Source: Heligmosomoides polygyrus polygyrus (taxonomy: Eukaryota; Nematoda; Chromadorea; Rhabditida; Heligmosomidae). Taken from it: a stretch of 64,000 nt of DNA. This document shows, one piece after another, positions 1 to 10,165 of the stretch (position 1 is the stretch's first letter; every line of letters starts with the position of its first letter). Both the position numbers and the translations under genes were made by a program. The stretch is taken from assembly GCA_947396885.1 (NCBI GenBank), contig OX377201.1, forward strand, positions 61,282,623 through 61,346,622. Reading direction: 5' to 3'. The notes below the pieces were generated by a model. It saw only the letters and a program-made list of their open reading frames with translations. It made no database searches and had not been told where the DNA came from.

Positions 1-946
1 GGTCTACTGCCAGCAATGTAGGTTCTCATCTAGGACGGCAGGGCCCAGTAATGCACCCGTGAGAATCTCACCAGCATTTAAGCTACAAGTGATTTCTCGC
101 CGACTAGTCAAGTGTGGGTCAGGAGGCAAGTAGGCATCTCCTGACAAGAGCTAGTGGGGAGTCGAACACCGATATGGAGTGAGACGAGTGCATAGAACCC
201 TTTTTGAGGACTTCCCCGTACTCACTCTGGAAGAGTCGATCTCCTTCCCGCAGCTAGCCTTGAAACAGGGACCGGACTACGTTTAGCCTACAATAAGAAA
301 AGAACTTCGGCTAGAACGAGATAGCCAGCTGAACCTGCCACCGAATGTACCGAAGGTAGACGGTGATGAAGTGACTCGACAATTTGAGAATCAAATTAAG
401 TCTGGCGAAAGAGGGGAAATGGGGGAGAAGGAATAGTGAGCAGGTTACACGGAGAGGGTCAAGAGTCGTAGACCGACTCCTGGACACTAATAGTAGCGTT
501 TATTCCAATCTTCGGGAAGCTAGGTCGACCCCGACTAAATACGTGTAAAGCCCGTGAGATTTCAACGACTGCTTAACTGGAGCACAAGGTAGGACAGCTA
601 ACAGTTAATCCTCCTTAATTAGTATCCAAAAGATTAAAAAGGAAAACGAAACGACCGTACGGCCTCGCTCTGGTGATCCACTGTAGAGAAGGAGGGGTCC
701 GGACGAGAGAACACAGAAATACAAGAGAGAACTGAGAGACAAAATATAGTCAATATCGTGCAATTACGGGCATGGCACCCCAACGGACGATCAGGCTCTA
801 GATTTGAGATTGAAAATAAAGACGTGATGAGGACTGGTCTTTAATCTGATGGGACCGTAGAAGGATCATTGTCCAGCAGAGGAGTGACAAAATAGTACTT
901 CCATCTAATTCGTATTTCTGACGTCAATGATTGATTGGGGGGACGA
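1..946. other. Unassigned intergenic sequence
   Basis: No open frame of useful length, RNA gene or repeat partner elsewhere in the window was recognised in this stretch. All six frames are densely interrupted by stops. It is probably decayed non-coding DNA. Confidence 0.5.
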
Positions 947-1080
947 GCGTTCTACCCCCTCGTCCCCTGGCCCGCCACCCCCAACCCCCTGGGCTTGCTC
1001 GAAAGTCCAGTGGATGCCTTACGAGATAGTGGAGACGCAGGTATTTGCCACGCCTCTGTTTAAAAGGCGGGGTAGAACGC
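947..1080 (+). mobile_element. Short MITE-like element, copy 1
   Basis: The segment starts with GCGTTCTACCCC and ends with the reverse complement GGGGTAGAACGC, giving a 12-bp perfect terminal inverted repeat around a ~134-bp GC-rich core. A second copy lies in the opposite orientation at 4330-4466 and shares the core (the stretch around 'ttacgagatagtggagacgcag'-like sequence is found reversed there). No coding capacity and no clear target-site duplication. The two-copy structure with terminal inverted repeats fits a miniature inverted-repeat transposable element; superfamily unknown. Confidence 0.6.
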
Positions 1081-2823
1081 CATTCTTACGGAGCCCCGAT
1101 GATTGGAGACGTAAGCCAATGGTTCTGCAATGACATGATCGACTTTTTTTAACGAACACCAATGGAACAAAGTTTGGTGACAGGCGGCATACTTCGACCA
1201 TTACTGGATAATCTCAAACACATCCTCCATAATAGTTTGCCTATGGTTGTTTTGATATTAGCCAGTTTCAGAGACGCTGATGCTGGCGAACTTCTTGACT
1301 AGCCCATGGATCTATTCATAAACGGATTAGGAGACGACCTGGAAACAATCCACCTATTTCCGAGAAGCGATAGTACCGTAACCTAATTAGTTTTTGGAAT
1401 GATACTACAGTGAGAGTAAAAAGGATAGCACTAATCTAGATTGTAATTGTTCACATTGGATGATTACCATCTACCACAAAGTGACATGTACTCGATTCAG
1501 AATTAACATCACAGACAACCACAGCACACACACACTTGGACCAGCATACGGTCCACCGTATTTTTAATAAAAGTGTACAATTTTCTATGTATAGGTTGTT
1601 ATGCTTTGAAGTAGAATGTCGTCACCCGATCGAACCTGTCTTACAACCTTGACGAGAGATTTCCGAACAATACACACTGTACGGGACGAAGCAGCTTAAT
1701 AAACGGGCGGCTGTTCGAGGTAAGAGGGGAAGGAAAATCAACGCGATTCTGCATTGGGGAAGAAACAATAGATCTGGATTCTGTTTTCTCCTCCTTCCAT
1801 CATCCTTTTGCACCGATCGCCTTTCAAAGATCTCTCCCACCTGCTACCTGTTCCAGTAGGAGAACTACTGTCTGTGAAGCTATGAAGGCGCGTAGATAGC
1901 GCTTCTGCTCCAACAAATACTCCAGACTCGCCACAGACAATTTGCATCGCAGCAAATTCAGAGCGCTCCCTATCAATTTTTATTCCTAGAAACCATGACT
2001 GCTTGGTCTTTGCAAATTGTCGTTTTTCGAAGAAGTTAATTAGACGGTCAGTCACGCATATGTAGCGTCGTTGTGGCATCTACAACTGACGTCAGTAGCT
2101 ACTCATGCCGCGAATTCATTGAACGGTTTGTTTTCTCCTTGCGTTTGTTCGAGTCTCTAAGCTGTTAATTACTGTGGAATGGTTGCTGCTTTTTAAAAGT
2201 TGGCAAAGTTGGCATAGCTCAGCTTCAGCTTTCAGCCACGATGCACTGCCAATGAGCAGACATGCGCATAGCTACCCAAAGCAATTCAAATGTGTGCCTA
2301 TTTCTAAAAAGTGTTCAAGAAGGCGGAGTGATAAAAATGACAAAAAAAATCTCAAATAATTTGATCTGGCAGTGTGAGTCCAATTCTCTACTGCAGTGGC
2401 TATGAGCATGTTAAAGGCTGAAGCCGAGAATGCCTACGGACTGTTTCACAGTTCTATTTCAGGCTCTGGAAATTTGTAATATGCTGGTCTACTACAGAGT
2501 ACATATATAAAATCGAAAATCGCAGACCTTCTCATAATCTACAGAATACTTTACAGAGAGTTGTATACCAACCCAAGTGATTTTTTTGTGAAACGACGTC
2601 GAGAACCGTGACAGGGCGGCTCAGACTTCGAATCCCGATTGTCGAATGGAGAACCTGGTGGGATTCCGACCTATAAAATTCTTAAGGAATTTAACTCTAA
2701 GCTTGGAAACTACGATAACCTGTCGAGGAAGTCTGTGCAAGCCTGTAGAAGACCTTCAGCTTGTTAAATTTAATGATAATGCCTAGGGATCTAACTGTGT
2801 TGTCGATTATGTATTGCCTGCAT
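1081..2823. other. Unassigned intergenic sequence
   Basis: Only short open frames occur, the longest about 113 codons on the minus strand (1738-2079) without a recognisable domain, and it overlaps another frame of similar quality. I see no convincing exon, RNA gene or transposon end. Confidence 0.4.
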
Positions 2824-2945
2824 CAGGGGTGTGCGTAGTTACAATTCACGATTTACGATTTTACGGTTTACGGTGATTTTTGGCATTTTTTCCTACGATT
2901 TACGACTTTTTGGGTCGTAAATCGTAGATTTTCGTAAATGTGATC
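2824..2945 (+). mobile_element. hAT-like transposon left end (CGTAAAT family)
   Basis: The segment opens with CAGGGGTGTGCG, the form typical of hAT termini, followed by repeated variants of CGATTTACGATTTTACGG and CGTAAATCG. It includes a perfect 14-bp stem hairpin (2893-2906 with 2914-2927). The same start and the same subterminal motif occur at 63922 to the window end. The 8 bases before it (2816-2823, gcctgcat) would be the target duplication, but no matching right end was found, so this is a solo or truncated end. Confidence 0.5.
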
Positions 2946-3930
2946 TTCGGTCCACGGATGACAAACTTCCACATTACGTGATACGATTCGGATTATGACG
3001 ATGTATCCACATTTAAAGACTTCCCTCATAGCCCATTGCTATTTTCTATTCACTTTTTTATGTTCTACTGTGGCGCTGTGACAGAACAACGCAGCATTGT
3101 GGACAGGCCGCTCGAGTTAATTCCTGGCAATGGAACTGGGCTAGCCTTTTTTTGGTCACACTCTAGCACAGCATCTCACATTCGAGTGGCCTGAGTTCCA
3201 GTTTACAGAAAGACATGAAAATTCTCCTTGCACTGGAATGAAGATGATTACCTGCTGGACCATATTCTGCAGTGCTGCAACTACCGCCTAGTCATCTTGT
3301 GACTTTTTCACCACTTGTTCATCACATAAGCAACTCTTTCCAATGCACACGAGTAGAACTCATTCAAAGCCATCAATGAATATTGGGCTTGATTGGAGGC
3401 CGTGGAATAACAGCTGGACTGTTGGAAAAAGTAAAACAATCATGTTTCAATCCGATTATCACTGCACGTCATGGCGCATAGTGTATTTACGTATGAGGTG
3501 CGCCTTAAGCAAAGCGTCTGACATTTTCAAAGTGAAAAAGTTTGACACTTTTGGTCTCGTTTTCAGTGGTCTGATTGGGGCTGTTGCGTTCGCCCTATGC
3601 GATCCGTTCAGAATGTTGAAAACTGGGCAAAAGATACGATAGCGTTTGTTATAAAGGTAGTGGAGAGCAGAACTGGCTAATGCAAGCAGTCATTAATTAG
3701 TAATGCAATATTTTGGAGCTTCGGAAAGTTACCAAGTGCAAGCATACCTGCGAGCGAAGTAAATGCCGAACATAATTGCCCGGTATTGCCGAACGACTAC
3801 CTTTCATTCCAGAAGTTGTAGTTGCCTTCAAAACTAATAAAGGACAAGGCATGACGTTAATCACTCCCTGATCGAGATGCGTCACCCATTTTTTCTACCT
3901 CTGTGAGATACCGTAGAGGTCATTTGAGTG
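2946..3930. other. Unassigned intergenic sequence
   Basis: A 99-codon plus-strand frame (3343-3642) is present but has no recognisable motif, splice context or repeat partner. Nothing else is supported. Confidence 0.4.
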
Positions 3931-4118
3931 TGGGTTTGCGTTATAGAATAAATTGCGGTTGCCGCCGATGTAGAGGTCAGTGTTTTATCCTTCCCTAGCA
4001 AATCAGGTACCAATTCACAACTCAGCAGGTATGGAAGACTTGATTGCCGTGGTAGGATCCTAACCAAGAACTCCTATTCTGGAGCACGCGATAGCCGTCC
4101 TCCTCCGACTTCTCTACC
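3931..4118 (-). repeat. tRNA-derived SINE, family T2, copy a
   Basis: On the minus strand this aligns along its length with copies at 53402-53570 (+) and 59901-60098 (-). Shared landmarks in order are an A-box-like block (GTCGGAGGAGG), a middle segment ending GTGAATTGGTACC, and a tail near CGCAA. The copy is diverged. RNA polymerase III-type boxes are best seen in copy 59901-60098. SINEs of this type are mobilised by LINE proteins and encode no protein. Confidence 0.55.
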
Positions 4119-4329
4119 ATGGGTTTCCCCTATATGTTTAAAAACCACCTTGTACAAATCAGTTAGACCACTTTCAATATAAGCTGCATCTTGCTTCTCT
4201 ACTTTACTTCTAAAGAATGCCACAAACATGTCTTATTTTATAATTTTAATACAAAACAAATAAAAATAGAGGTTCGAAGAAGTAAAGAAATGAGGTCCAA
4301 AAATGTGATCATAGTCTTTCGGCGGAGTG

Positions 4330-4466
4330 GCGTTCTACCCCCGCCCCTTAAGCAGAGGCGTGGCAAATGTCTGCGTCTCCACTATCTCGTAAGGCAGCCA
4401 CTGGACTCTCGAGCAAGCCCAGTGGGTTGGGGGTGGGAGGGCCAGAGGGGCGAGGGGGTAGAGCAC
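4330..4466 (-). mobile_element. Short MITE-like element, copy 2
   Basis: Reverse-orientation relative of the 947-1080 element. It begins GCGTTCTACCCC and ends GGGGTAGAGCAC, so its terminal repeat is slightly decayed. The internal phrase 'gtctgcgtctccactatctc' is the reverse complement of sequence inside copy 1. Non-coding. Confidence 0.6.
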
Positions 4467-4606
4467 TCGTCCCCTACTCTTTCAATCGGCACACAGTTCC
4501 TTCCCGTCTGCTACAAAAACGCTGTTGGGTACATTTCAAAATGTGAGAAGGCTTAGAACTTTAGGTGTGTAATACCATAGAAATGTGTCATGCGCTCACT
4601 CAGTAG

Positions 4607-4720
4607 CAGGGATATGCGGAAATTTTTATGGAAAAGGCGGAAGACGAAAGACGGAACGGAAACGCTCAAAAATGGCCGGAAACCGGAATACGAACCGCGG
4701 AAACGGAAATGACGCATGTT
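4607..4720 (+). mobile_element. Possible hAT-like end with CGGAAA repeats
   Basis: Begins CAGGGATATGCGG and runs into repeated CGGAA/CGGAAA motifs (for example CGGAAACGGAAATG). The start form and clustered subterminal motif resemble the better supported hAT-like ends in this window. No partner end or target duplication was found, so this is tentative. Confidence 0.25.
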
Positions 4721-5003
4721 CGCCATTTTTTTCAGAAGTGCATCTGAAACGGCGTCAGAAGCGGCTTCTATTGCATTTTTTCTTACTCAGACCTTTGCGA
4801 GCAGCAGAATCTTCCACAGTTTAATGCTCATCCTCATCATAACAACATAACGAAGCATGAATTCATAATATTGTTATGATATCCTTTTAGCCATTGCAGG
4901 ACCAATAAACGAAAACAAATTCAGGGTCTAGTTCCTGCGACGGATTTTTCGCTGACATTTTTTGATGCCGCTATTTTTTGAATGGTACACTTAACGGTCT
5001 ACG

Positions 5004-5110
5004 GAGAAAATGCCCGAAATAGGAAGAAAATGCCCGCAACCAGGGGAGAAAATGCTCGCGACCAGGGGAGAAAATGCCCGCAACCAGGAGGCCAGGGGGA
5101 AAATGCCCGG
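5004..5110 (+). repeat. Minisatellite, ~22-25 bp unit
   Basis: About five imperfect tandem copies of a unit reading AGAAAATGCCCGCAACCAGG, with variants such as aaaatgctcgcgaccagggg. Non-coding; the unit length varies slightly between copies. Confidence 0.8.
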
Positions 5111-5504
5111 GTTGACGAGAAGAACCTATAGCACATCACAACACACCATCATCTGGTGATTAGCGAAACCGCCGTAATAAAGAAACAACGTTGGGCAGTA
5201 AATATCATTCAGGAAACTAGGAAAAAGTTTGAATCTGTGGAGAAACCTTTCATTAGGAGAGCCTTAAGCGAATGTATCGTTAATATATAAGAATGTATCG
5301 TTAAAGGAACGTATTATTCCATGGGAAGAGGTGGAGGACTACCACTTAAGGAAGATGGAAAAGAAGAAAGGAAAAAGCTTACTGAGGACGGGAAGGCCGC
5401 GGAGACAAAGAAGGTGCAGCGATCAAACCGCAGGCTAAGGGACACAGAGTGAATGAAAGAATATGAATGAAATCTATCCTAGTCGGGAAAGCACATAACT
5501 AAAA

Positions 5505-6097
5505 GTGCATTTTGCCTTTAAACAGCGCGATTGAGTCTCTAATATATGGTGTTAAGTTTTTGTTCCTATCAAACGAACATTTTTATTGATTTTCACTATT
5601 TTTACATAAAAACCTATGGAGCGCAGGGAGACATTTTGGAAAATCGTGTATGACAAAATCCTGCCATGCGTGGCCGTTGTTTTACATCATCAGGTTCCCG
5701 CAAAGGTAGCATTAAACGCACTATCATTTTGACCTTTCTGGGATCGCTCAACTTTGAGAAGTTTTTCATCAAATGAGGCAGAGGCTGAATACCCATTTCG
5801 AACGACGCCCTCCAACTGCGCTTACAAATTTTTCCTTCTACTCTCTTCTCCCCATAGCTGAGTCTTAATCTCACTTGTGGAATTGTAGAGCTTTCCTTGT
5901 AGTTTTCTAGAAACAACATATTGCTTAGTAATAGATTAGGCACACGGCTGAATATTGCGTTTGTTCCAGCTGGTTGCTGCATCCTGAATGATCAGAAAAT
6001 TAATAGCGTTCTTCTACTGTAGTTCAGATCCGTTCATCAATGTTCACTCTTGAGAAGCCTTTGCACTGCCCTACACAATACCATCATACTGCATGTT
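5505..6097 (-). mobile_element. Partial TIR transposon, relative of 35743-37039
   Basis: This stretch is the reverse complement of roughly 35990-36590, which lies inside the TA-flanked transposon at 35743-37039. Similarity is high over nearly 600 bases and then stops at the assembly gap. The minus-strand frame at 5614-5982 has no recognisable transposase motif. The missing end may lie in or beyond the gap. Confidence 0.65.
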
Positions 6098-6297
6098 NNN
6101 NNNNNNNNNNNNNNNNNNNNNNNNNNNNNNNNNNNNNNNNNNNNNNNNNNNNNNNNNNNNNNNNNNNNNNNNNNNNNNNNNNNNNNNNNNNNNNNNNNNN
6201 NNNNNNNNNNNNNNNNNNNNNNNNNNNNNNNNNNNNNNNNNNNNNNNNNNNNNNNNNNNNNNNNNNNNNNNNNNNNNNNNNNNNNNNNNNNNNNNNN
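6098..6297. other. Assembly gap (200 N)
   Basis: Exactly 200 undetermined bases. The round size indicates an arbitrary spacer joining two contigs, so distance and orientation across it are not guaranteed. It interrupts a repeated transposon sequence on its left side. Open frames through the N block are meaningless. Confidence 0.98.
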
Positions 6298-6443
6298 AAA
6301 CACAGGCACTTGTTCCGAGTTGGGCTCACGGTCCCGCCAAGAGGTGTAGGTAACAGACACTTCTCGGTGGCGACGAAGCTCGGAGGGTAATGCGTGTAAT
6401 GTGGATAATGGAATTATTCATGGTGTTTTTATGTATTTTATAA

Positions 6444-6552
6444 TTGCGTTCGATCAAACGGCGCCGGTGGTGTAATGGCGTAGAGCATTCCCGCCCGGTT
6501 AGAGGGAGGTGCGGGTTCGAGTCCCGCCTGGCGCTAGAAGTTTTGATCGCAA
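6444..6552 (+). repeat. tRNA-like SINE/MITE, family T1, copy 1
   Basis: The core 6461-6535 reads like a tRNA: a 7-bp acceptor (GCGCCGG with CTGGCGC, one G-U), an A-box-like GGTGTAATGG and a perfect T arm GCGGG-TTCGAGT-CCCGC. The anticodon loop is too long (about 11 bases), so a working tRNA is unlikely. The core is bracketed by an imperfect inverted repeat (ttgcgttcgatcaaa / ttttgatcgcaa). Related copies: 56296-56392 (-) and 57904-57958 with 60389-60407 (+). A tRNA-derived mobile sequence is the best reading. Confidence 0.6.
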
Positions 6553-7167
6553 CAAAACATCGTTGTAACAGCTTACATCCTCGGTACCAGCTAATTGAGG
6601 CTAAAAGAAACTGATTTGATTTATTTTATAATTGTTTTTAAACGGGCGCTAACAGTCACGGGGAGAGGGTCACCGCAAAGCAGCCCTATTGCACGAAATT
6701 AAAAATATTATGGAGCATTGGTGTGTGATACCTCTGTGGTGAACTAAGCTAGGCCATTTCAGATGTAACTGGCGATTCGAGTGCTTTGTTATTGACGCGT
6801 ATATAACCACTGAAATAACCACTGAACATAACATGACTCCCCCACCCCACCACCTCGACCTGGGATTCAACATCGATTAAATCCACGGGCATCCACGTAA
6901 AAGGAGTAGATATTTATCTACCTCTTCCCCTTATACCCCGTTCCGTCTAGAATCTTTCATACTACACCCAATCCGCGCTCGCAGGAACAAGGATATCAGC
7001 AGTCACTACTCTCAAAGCCACTTAGAGCAGGAAATTCTGGGGCGAGAACGTTAGGTGGCTCACATCACGGAGAATTCCTTCCTTTGCACATTCCTTCGTT
7101 TCAAGAGCGCAGCACCCAACTGTTCATTTCCCTGCCGAGTGAGCTATGATAGGAATTTACAAGGAAG
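6553..7167. other. Unassigned intergenic sequence
   Basis: No gene or repeat partner recognised, apart from a short motif near 7105 (agcgcagcacccaactg) that recurs near 9427 and 25390 in the same orientation. Confidence 0.4.
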
Positions 7168-7573
7168 TGTTCCCAACTCATGGTGGGCTGCTTTGACAGG
7201 ATGTAGGGTCCTGTGGGCGGAGTCCAGAACCACAGTCAGTTTTTGCTGAACGCTTTTTTAAAAACCTGAAAGAGGTGTGAAGACGTGAGCACAACACTCA
7301 TCAACCTCTGCGACACCACACGAGATGTGCTTCGGTGGCGCAGTCGGTAGGAGTGCCTCCTCATTGGAGCACACCGGAGGGTTTTTCAGTTCGAGTCTGA
7401 GTACTGCCAACATGTTTGCTCGTATTAGTTTGTTGTTATTACGCTTTCTCATGATCACAGAAGTCACTTTTAGACCATCAATGCTTGCAACAAATCAAGG
7501 CTGTCTATTTGTGCCTTCATATGTGCTAGTTTTTCAACTATTCATATCTGTACCACCACCATATCATACCGTA
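7168..7573 (+). repeat. Left arm of ~400-bp inverted repeat
   Basis: This arm is the reverse complement of 8974-9368 with moderate divergence. It contains a tRNA-like stretch at about 7325-7408 with an A-box-like block (GGCGCAGTCGG) and a B-box-like block (AGTTCGAGTCTGA). The arms enclose about 1.4 kb. The pair may be two oppositely inserted SINE-like copies or one foldback element; the extensive matching flanks beyond the tRNA-like part favour longer related repeats. Confidence 0.75.
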
Positions 7574-7604
7574 TCACCAAAGATACGGTAATTGCATACA
7601 AATA

Positions 7605-8620
7605 CGCTTATATTGAAAGTAGGTAACTGATATAAAATATCCAAGTTAAATTTTTTTTATATATTATTCCATTTTCAGTTGAAATTAAACGTTTTTCAAA
7701 TCAAATTCAACGTTTTTCAAACCAAATTCAACGTTTTAAAATCAAATTCAACTTCTTTCAAACCAAATTCAACATTTTTCAAATCAATTTCAACGACCTT
7801 TGAGTCAAATTTCACGTCTTCTTCGCAAGTTCTACGTTTCAATGTTTACTTCTTCTCAACAAATTCCAGCATGTCAAAAAAGGATATCCAACGAAAATTT
7901 GAACTACTTCGTCTTCTCTACTACTAGAACTGCTAGAAAATCAGAACTATTTTTTAAATGAGGAAAATTACAACTGAGGGCTATCCAACATACAAAGAGA
8001 GGAAATTGGACGTGAGATTTTAGTAGAATTAATTACTAGATTCTAGTAGAATTAATTCTTAAGGAAGAAATTTATAACTGAAGGCTATCCAACGAAAATT
8101 AGGACTGTAGGCTATCCAACAGAAAAAGGCTATCTAACGAAAATTAGAGCTATTTGGTCTTCTCTATTATTAGAACTGTTAGAAAATTAGAACGATTTTT
8201 TAAAGGAAGAAAATTAGAACTATTTCGCCTTGTCTTGTATTTCGCCTTCTCAACCGTTTGCCCTTTTCGTTTGTACGAGTTGATTATGCTTCGTGCAGCG
8301 TTCTCATTGACACCAGCAATCTGAGCAGCTTCGTGTGTGGTCCTTTCGTTGACGAACACCAAGATCTCCTTCTGACTCCGAGATACTTGACTGTATCGGC
8401 CGCATGGCTGACTTTATTGAACGTCTTGTTGATCGTTGCTTATGTTGCCTGCAAACTTGGCGAAACGCCCTATGACAAGAACGAGTGGAGGGATCCGTTT
8501 ATATGATACGGGAAAGATTCCAGAAGAACGTTGGATCTGATCTGAAAAACGTTGAATTTGATTTGAAAACCGTACATATATTGAAAGTAGGTAACTGGTT
8601 TAAAATGCTATTCAAAAAGA
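7605..8620. repeat. Spacer with direct and simple tandem repeats
   Basis: Between the inverted arms, 'atattgaaagtaggtaactg' occurs twice in the same orientation, near 7610 and 8577. From about 7680 to 7800 there is a degenerate tandem array built on tttttcaaatcaaattcaacg-like units (~21 bp). Near 8535-8570 a similar motif occurs in reverse orientation. AT-rich and non-coding in appearance. Confidence 0.55.
8150..8362 (-). pseudogene. Possible transposase HTH fragment
   Basis: A minus-strand frame of about 70 codons contains THEAAQIAGVNENAARSII followed by NSYKRKG, which resembles the helix-turn-helix found at the N-terminus of IS630/Tc1-type and related transposases. It lacks a normal ATG start, ends after a basic tail and has no catalytic region nearby. 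It sits inside the inverted-repeat spacer, consistent with a transposon remnant. The assignment depends only on the helix-turn-helix pattern. Confidence 0.3.
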
Positions 8621-8973
8621 GTACCACCCGTGACTTTTCTTTTGACTGCAGATTATAAGCCAGACCTACCGACAACTCTGCGCTTCGGCGTTTCGGCCGC
8701 GTCTGTCGACGCGTGAGTGGCAGCTGGTTACGTTGATTTTCACCCAGGACCGTTCTCTACACCCACGGATTACGCGTTCAACGAAGAAAAAGTGGTCATT
8801 CCTTGCCAGGGAGAGGTTTGTTCATCACTGGCTTTTGGTAGATGCTGCTGGTGACACTCGCGTGTGTTTTCCTTGTGTCGCTGTTTGGTACCATAGCCAT
8901 TAACTAGAAGGCAAATAATAAATATGAGACTTTCAATTTAACAGTGTATAACACTTTTTATTCCCAAAGAAAT

Positions 8974-9368
8974 GATATGGTGCAGATATGAACAGTTGAA
9001 AAACTAGCACATATGAAGGCACAAATAGACAGCCTTGATTTGTTGTAAGCATTGATGGTCTAAAAGTGACTTCTGTGATCATGAGAATTCGTAATAACAA
9101 CAAACTAATACGAGCAGACATGTTGGCAGTACTCAGACTCGAACTGAAAAACCTGCCGGTGTGCTCCTATGAGGCGGCACTCCTACCGACTGCGCCACCG
9201 AGGCACATCTGGTGGGGTGTCGTAGAGGTTGATGAGTGTTGTGCTCACGTCTTCACACCTCTTTCAGGTTTTTAAAAAAGCGTTCAGCAAAAACTGAGTG
9301 TGGTTCTGGACTCCGCCCACAGGACCCTACATTCTGTCAAAATAGCATCAGCATGAGTTGGGAAACTT
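8974..9368 (-). repeat. Right arm of ~400-bp inverted repeat
   Basis: Reverse complement of 7168-7573, including the tRNA-like part (about 9131-9213, minus strand, with CAGACTCGAACTG as the reversed B-box). Differences include small substitutions in the anticodon-like region. The homology ends near 9368, after which the flanks differ. Confidence 0.75.
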
Positions 9369-10165
9369 GTTAGTTGGACTTCATCCTGGAGTTCCTTCCC
9401 TTGTATAATCCTGCGCTCTAGGAGTGCAGAACCCAACTGTATATTTCTCCGCTGTGCGGTGTGAGCAGTTTTGGTACGGCCTATTGAAGGGTCTCAATCA
9501 TTAAATGGAGATATCAGTGTTATACGGTCTCCAGTTCAGTTGAGGGGAGGGTCCACCTGACACTCTCATAAGAATCGCGGTAGGAGTAAAAGCATGCACC
9601 ATAAAGACTAAGCGTGCTTGGGTAGGCCTAGTTGTGAACCGCTGCCCTTGCTGTTATGGACCGCAGACCACAGGTACTTGTGAACCGATGCATAGGTGCC
9701 GGATGTTTTGGGGTTAAACGCCGAATGTTGGGCGGTGAAGGAGCCTGTATCCGCCCACTTTGTGTGTCTCTGCAAGCAGGCTAGCTCGTACTCTGTAGTA
9801 AGTCAACGGTCCATCCCAGCGGTTATCTGAGTTATGTCCTTTTTTGAAGCTCCCATGCGAGCGTTTACCTAGTCCTGATAAACGATCGGATGAATGCCCC
9901 AAAGTGGATTCCTAGTTGAGGGAGAAGGTAAGAAAACACGGCACAACGAAGCAATACCTGGGCGCAAATTTTGATAACTGCGCTCTCGCACAGTGAGGCA
10001 GTCGGACACGCACCTGTCTGGGAAAGGAAGTGCGCAAGGATGTGACGTGAAAGAAGGGGCGGTCTGTATGTGCGAATGGCCACCGCGACCATGTCGGCGA
10101 CTGTCGCGGCACTAGGTTCGAAAGTTGTCGATGTTCCTTCTCGGAAATGTGGGATTTTACAGAAA
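9369..10165. other. Unassigned intergenic sequence
   Basis: Contains a motif near 9427 (gtgcagaacccaactg) shared with 7105 and 25390. No gene was recognised. The 3' edge supplies the target-site duplication of the RTE-A insertion. Confidence 0.4.

Noticed and set aside
5004..5110. CRISPR-like array
   Set aside because: Units are directly adjacent without unique spacers, so this is a minisatellite in a eukaryotic genome.
6037..6390. Open frames across the N block
   Set aside because: They exist only because the gap has no stop codons.
6461..6535. Functional tRNA gene
   Set aside because: Acceptor and T arms pair, but the anticodon loop is too long and related copies are dispersed repeats.
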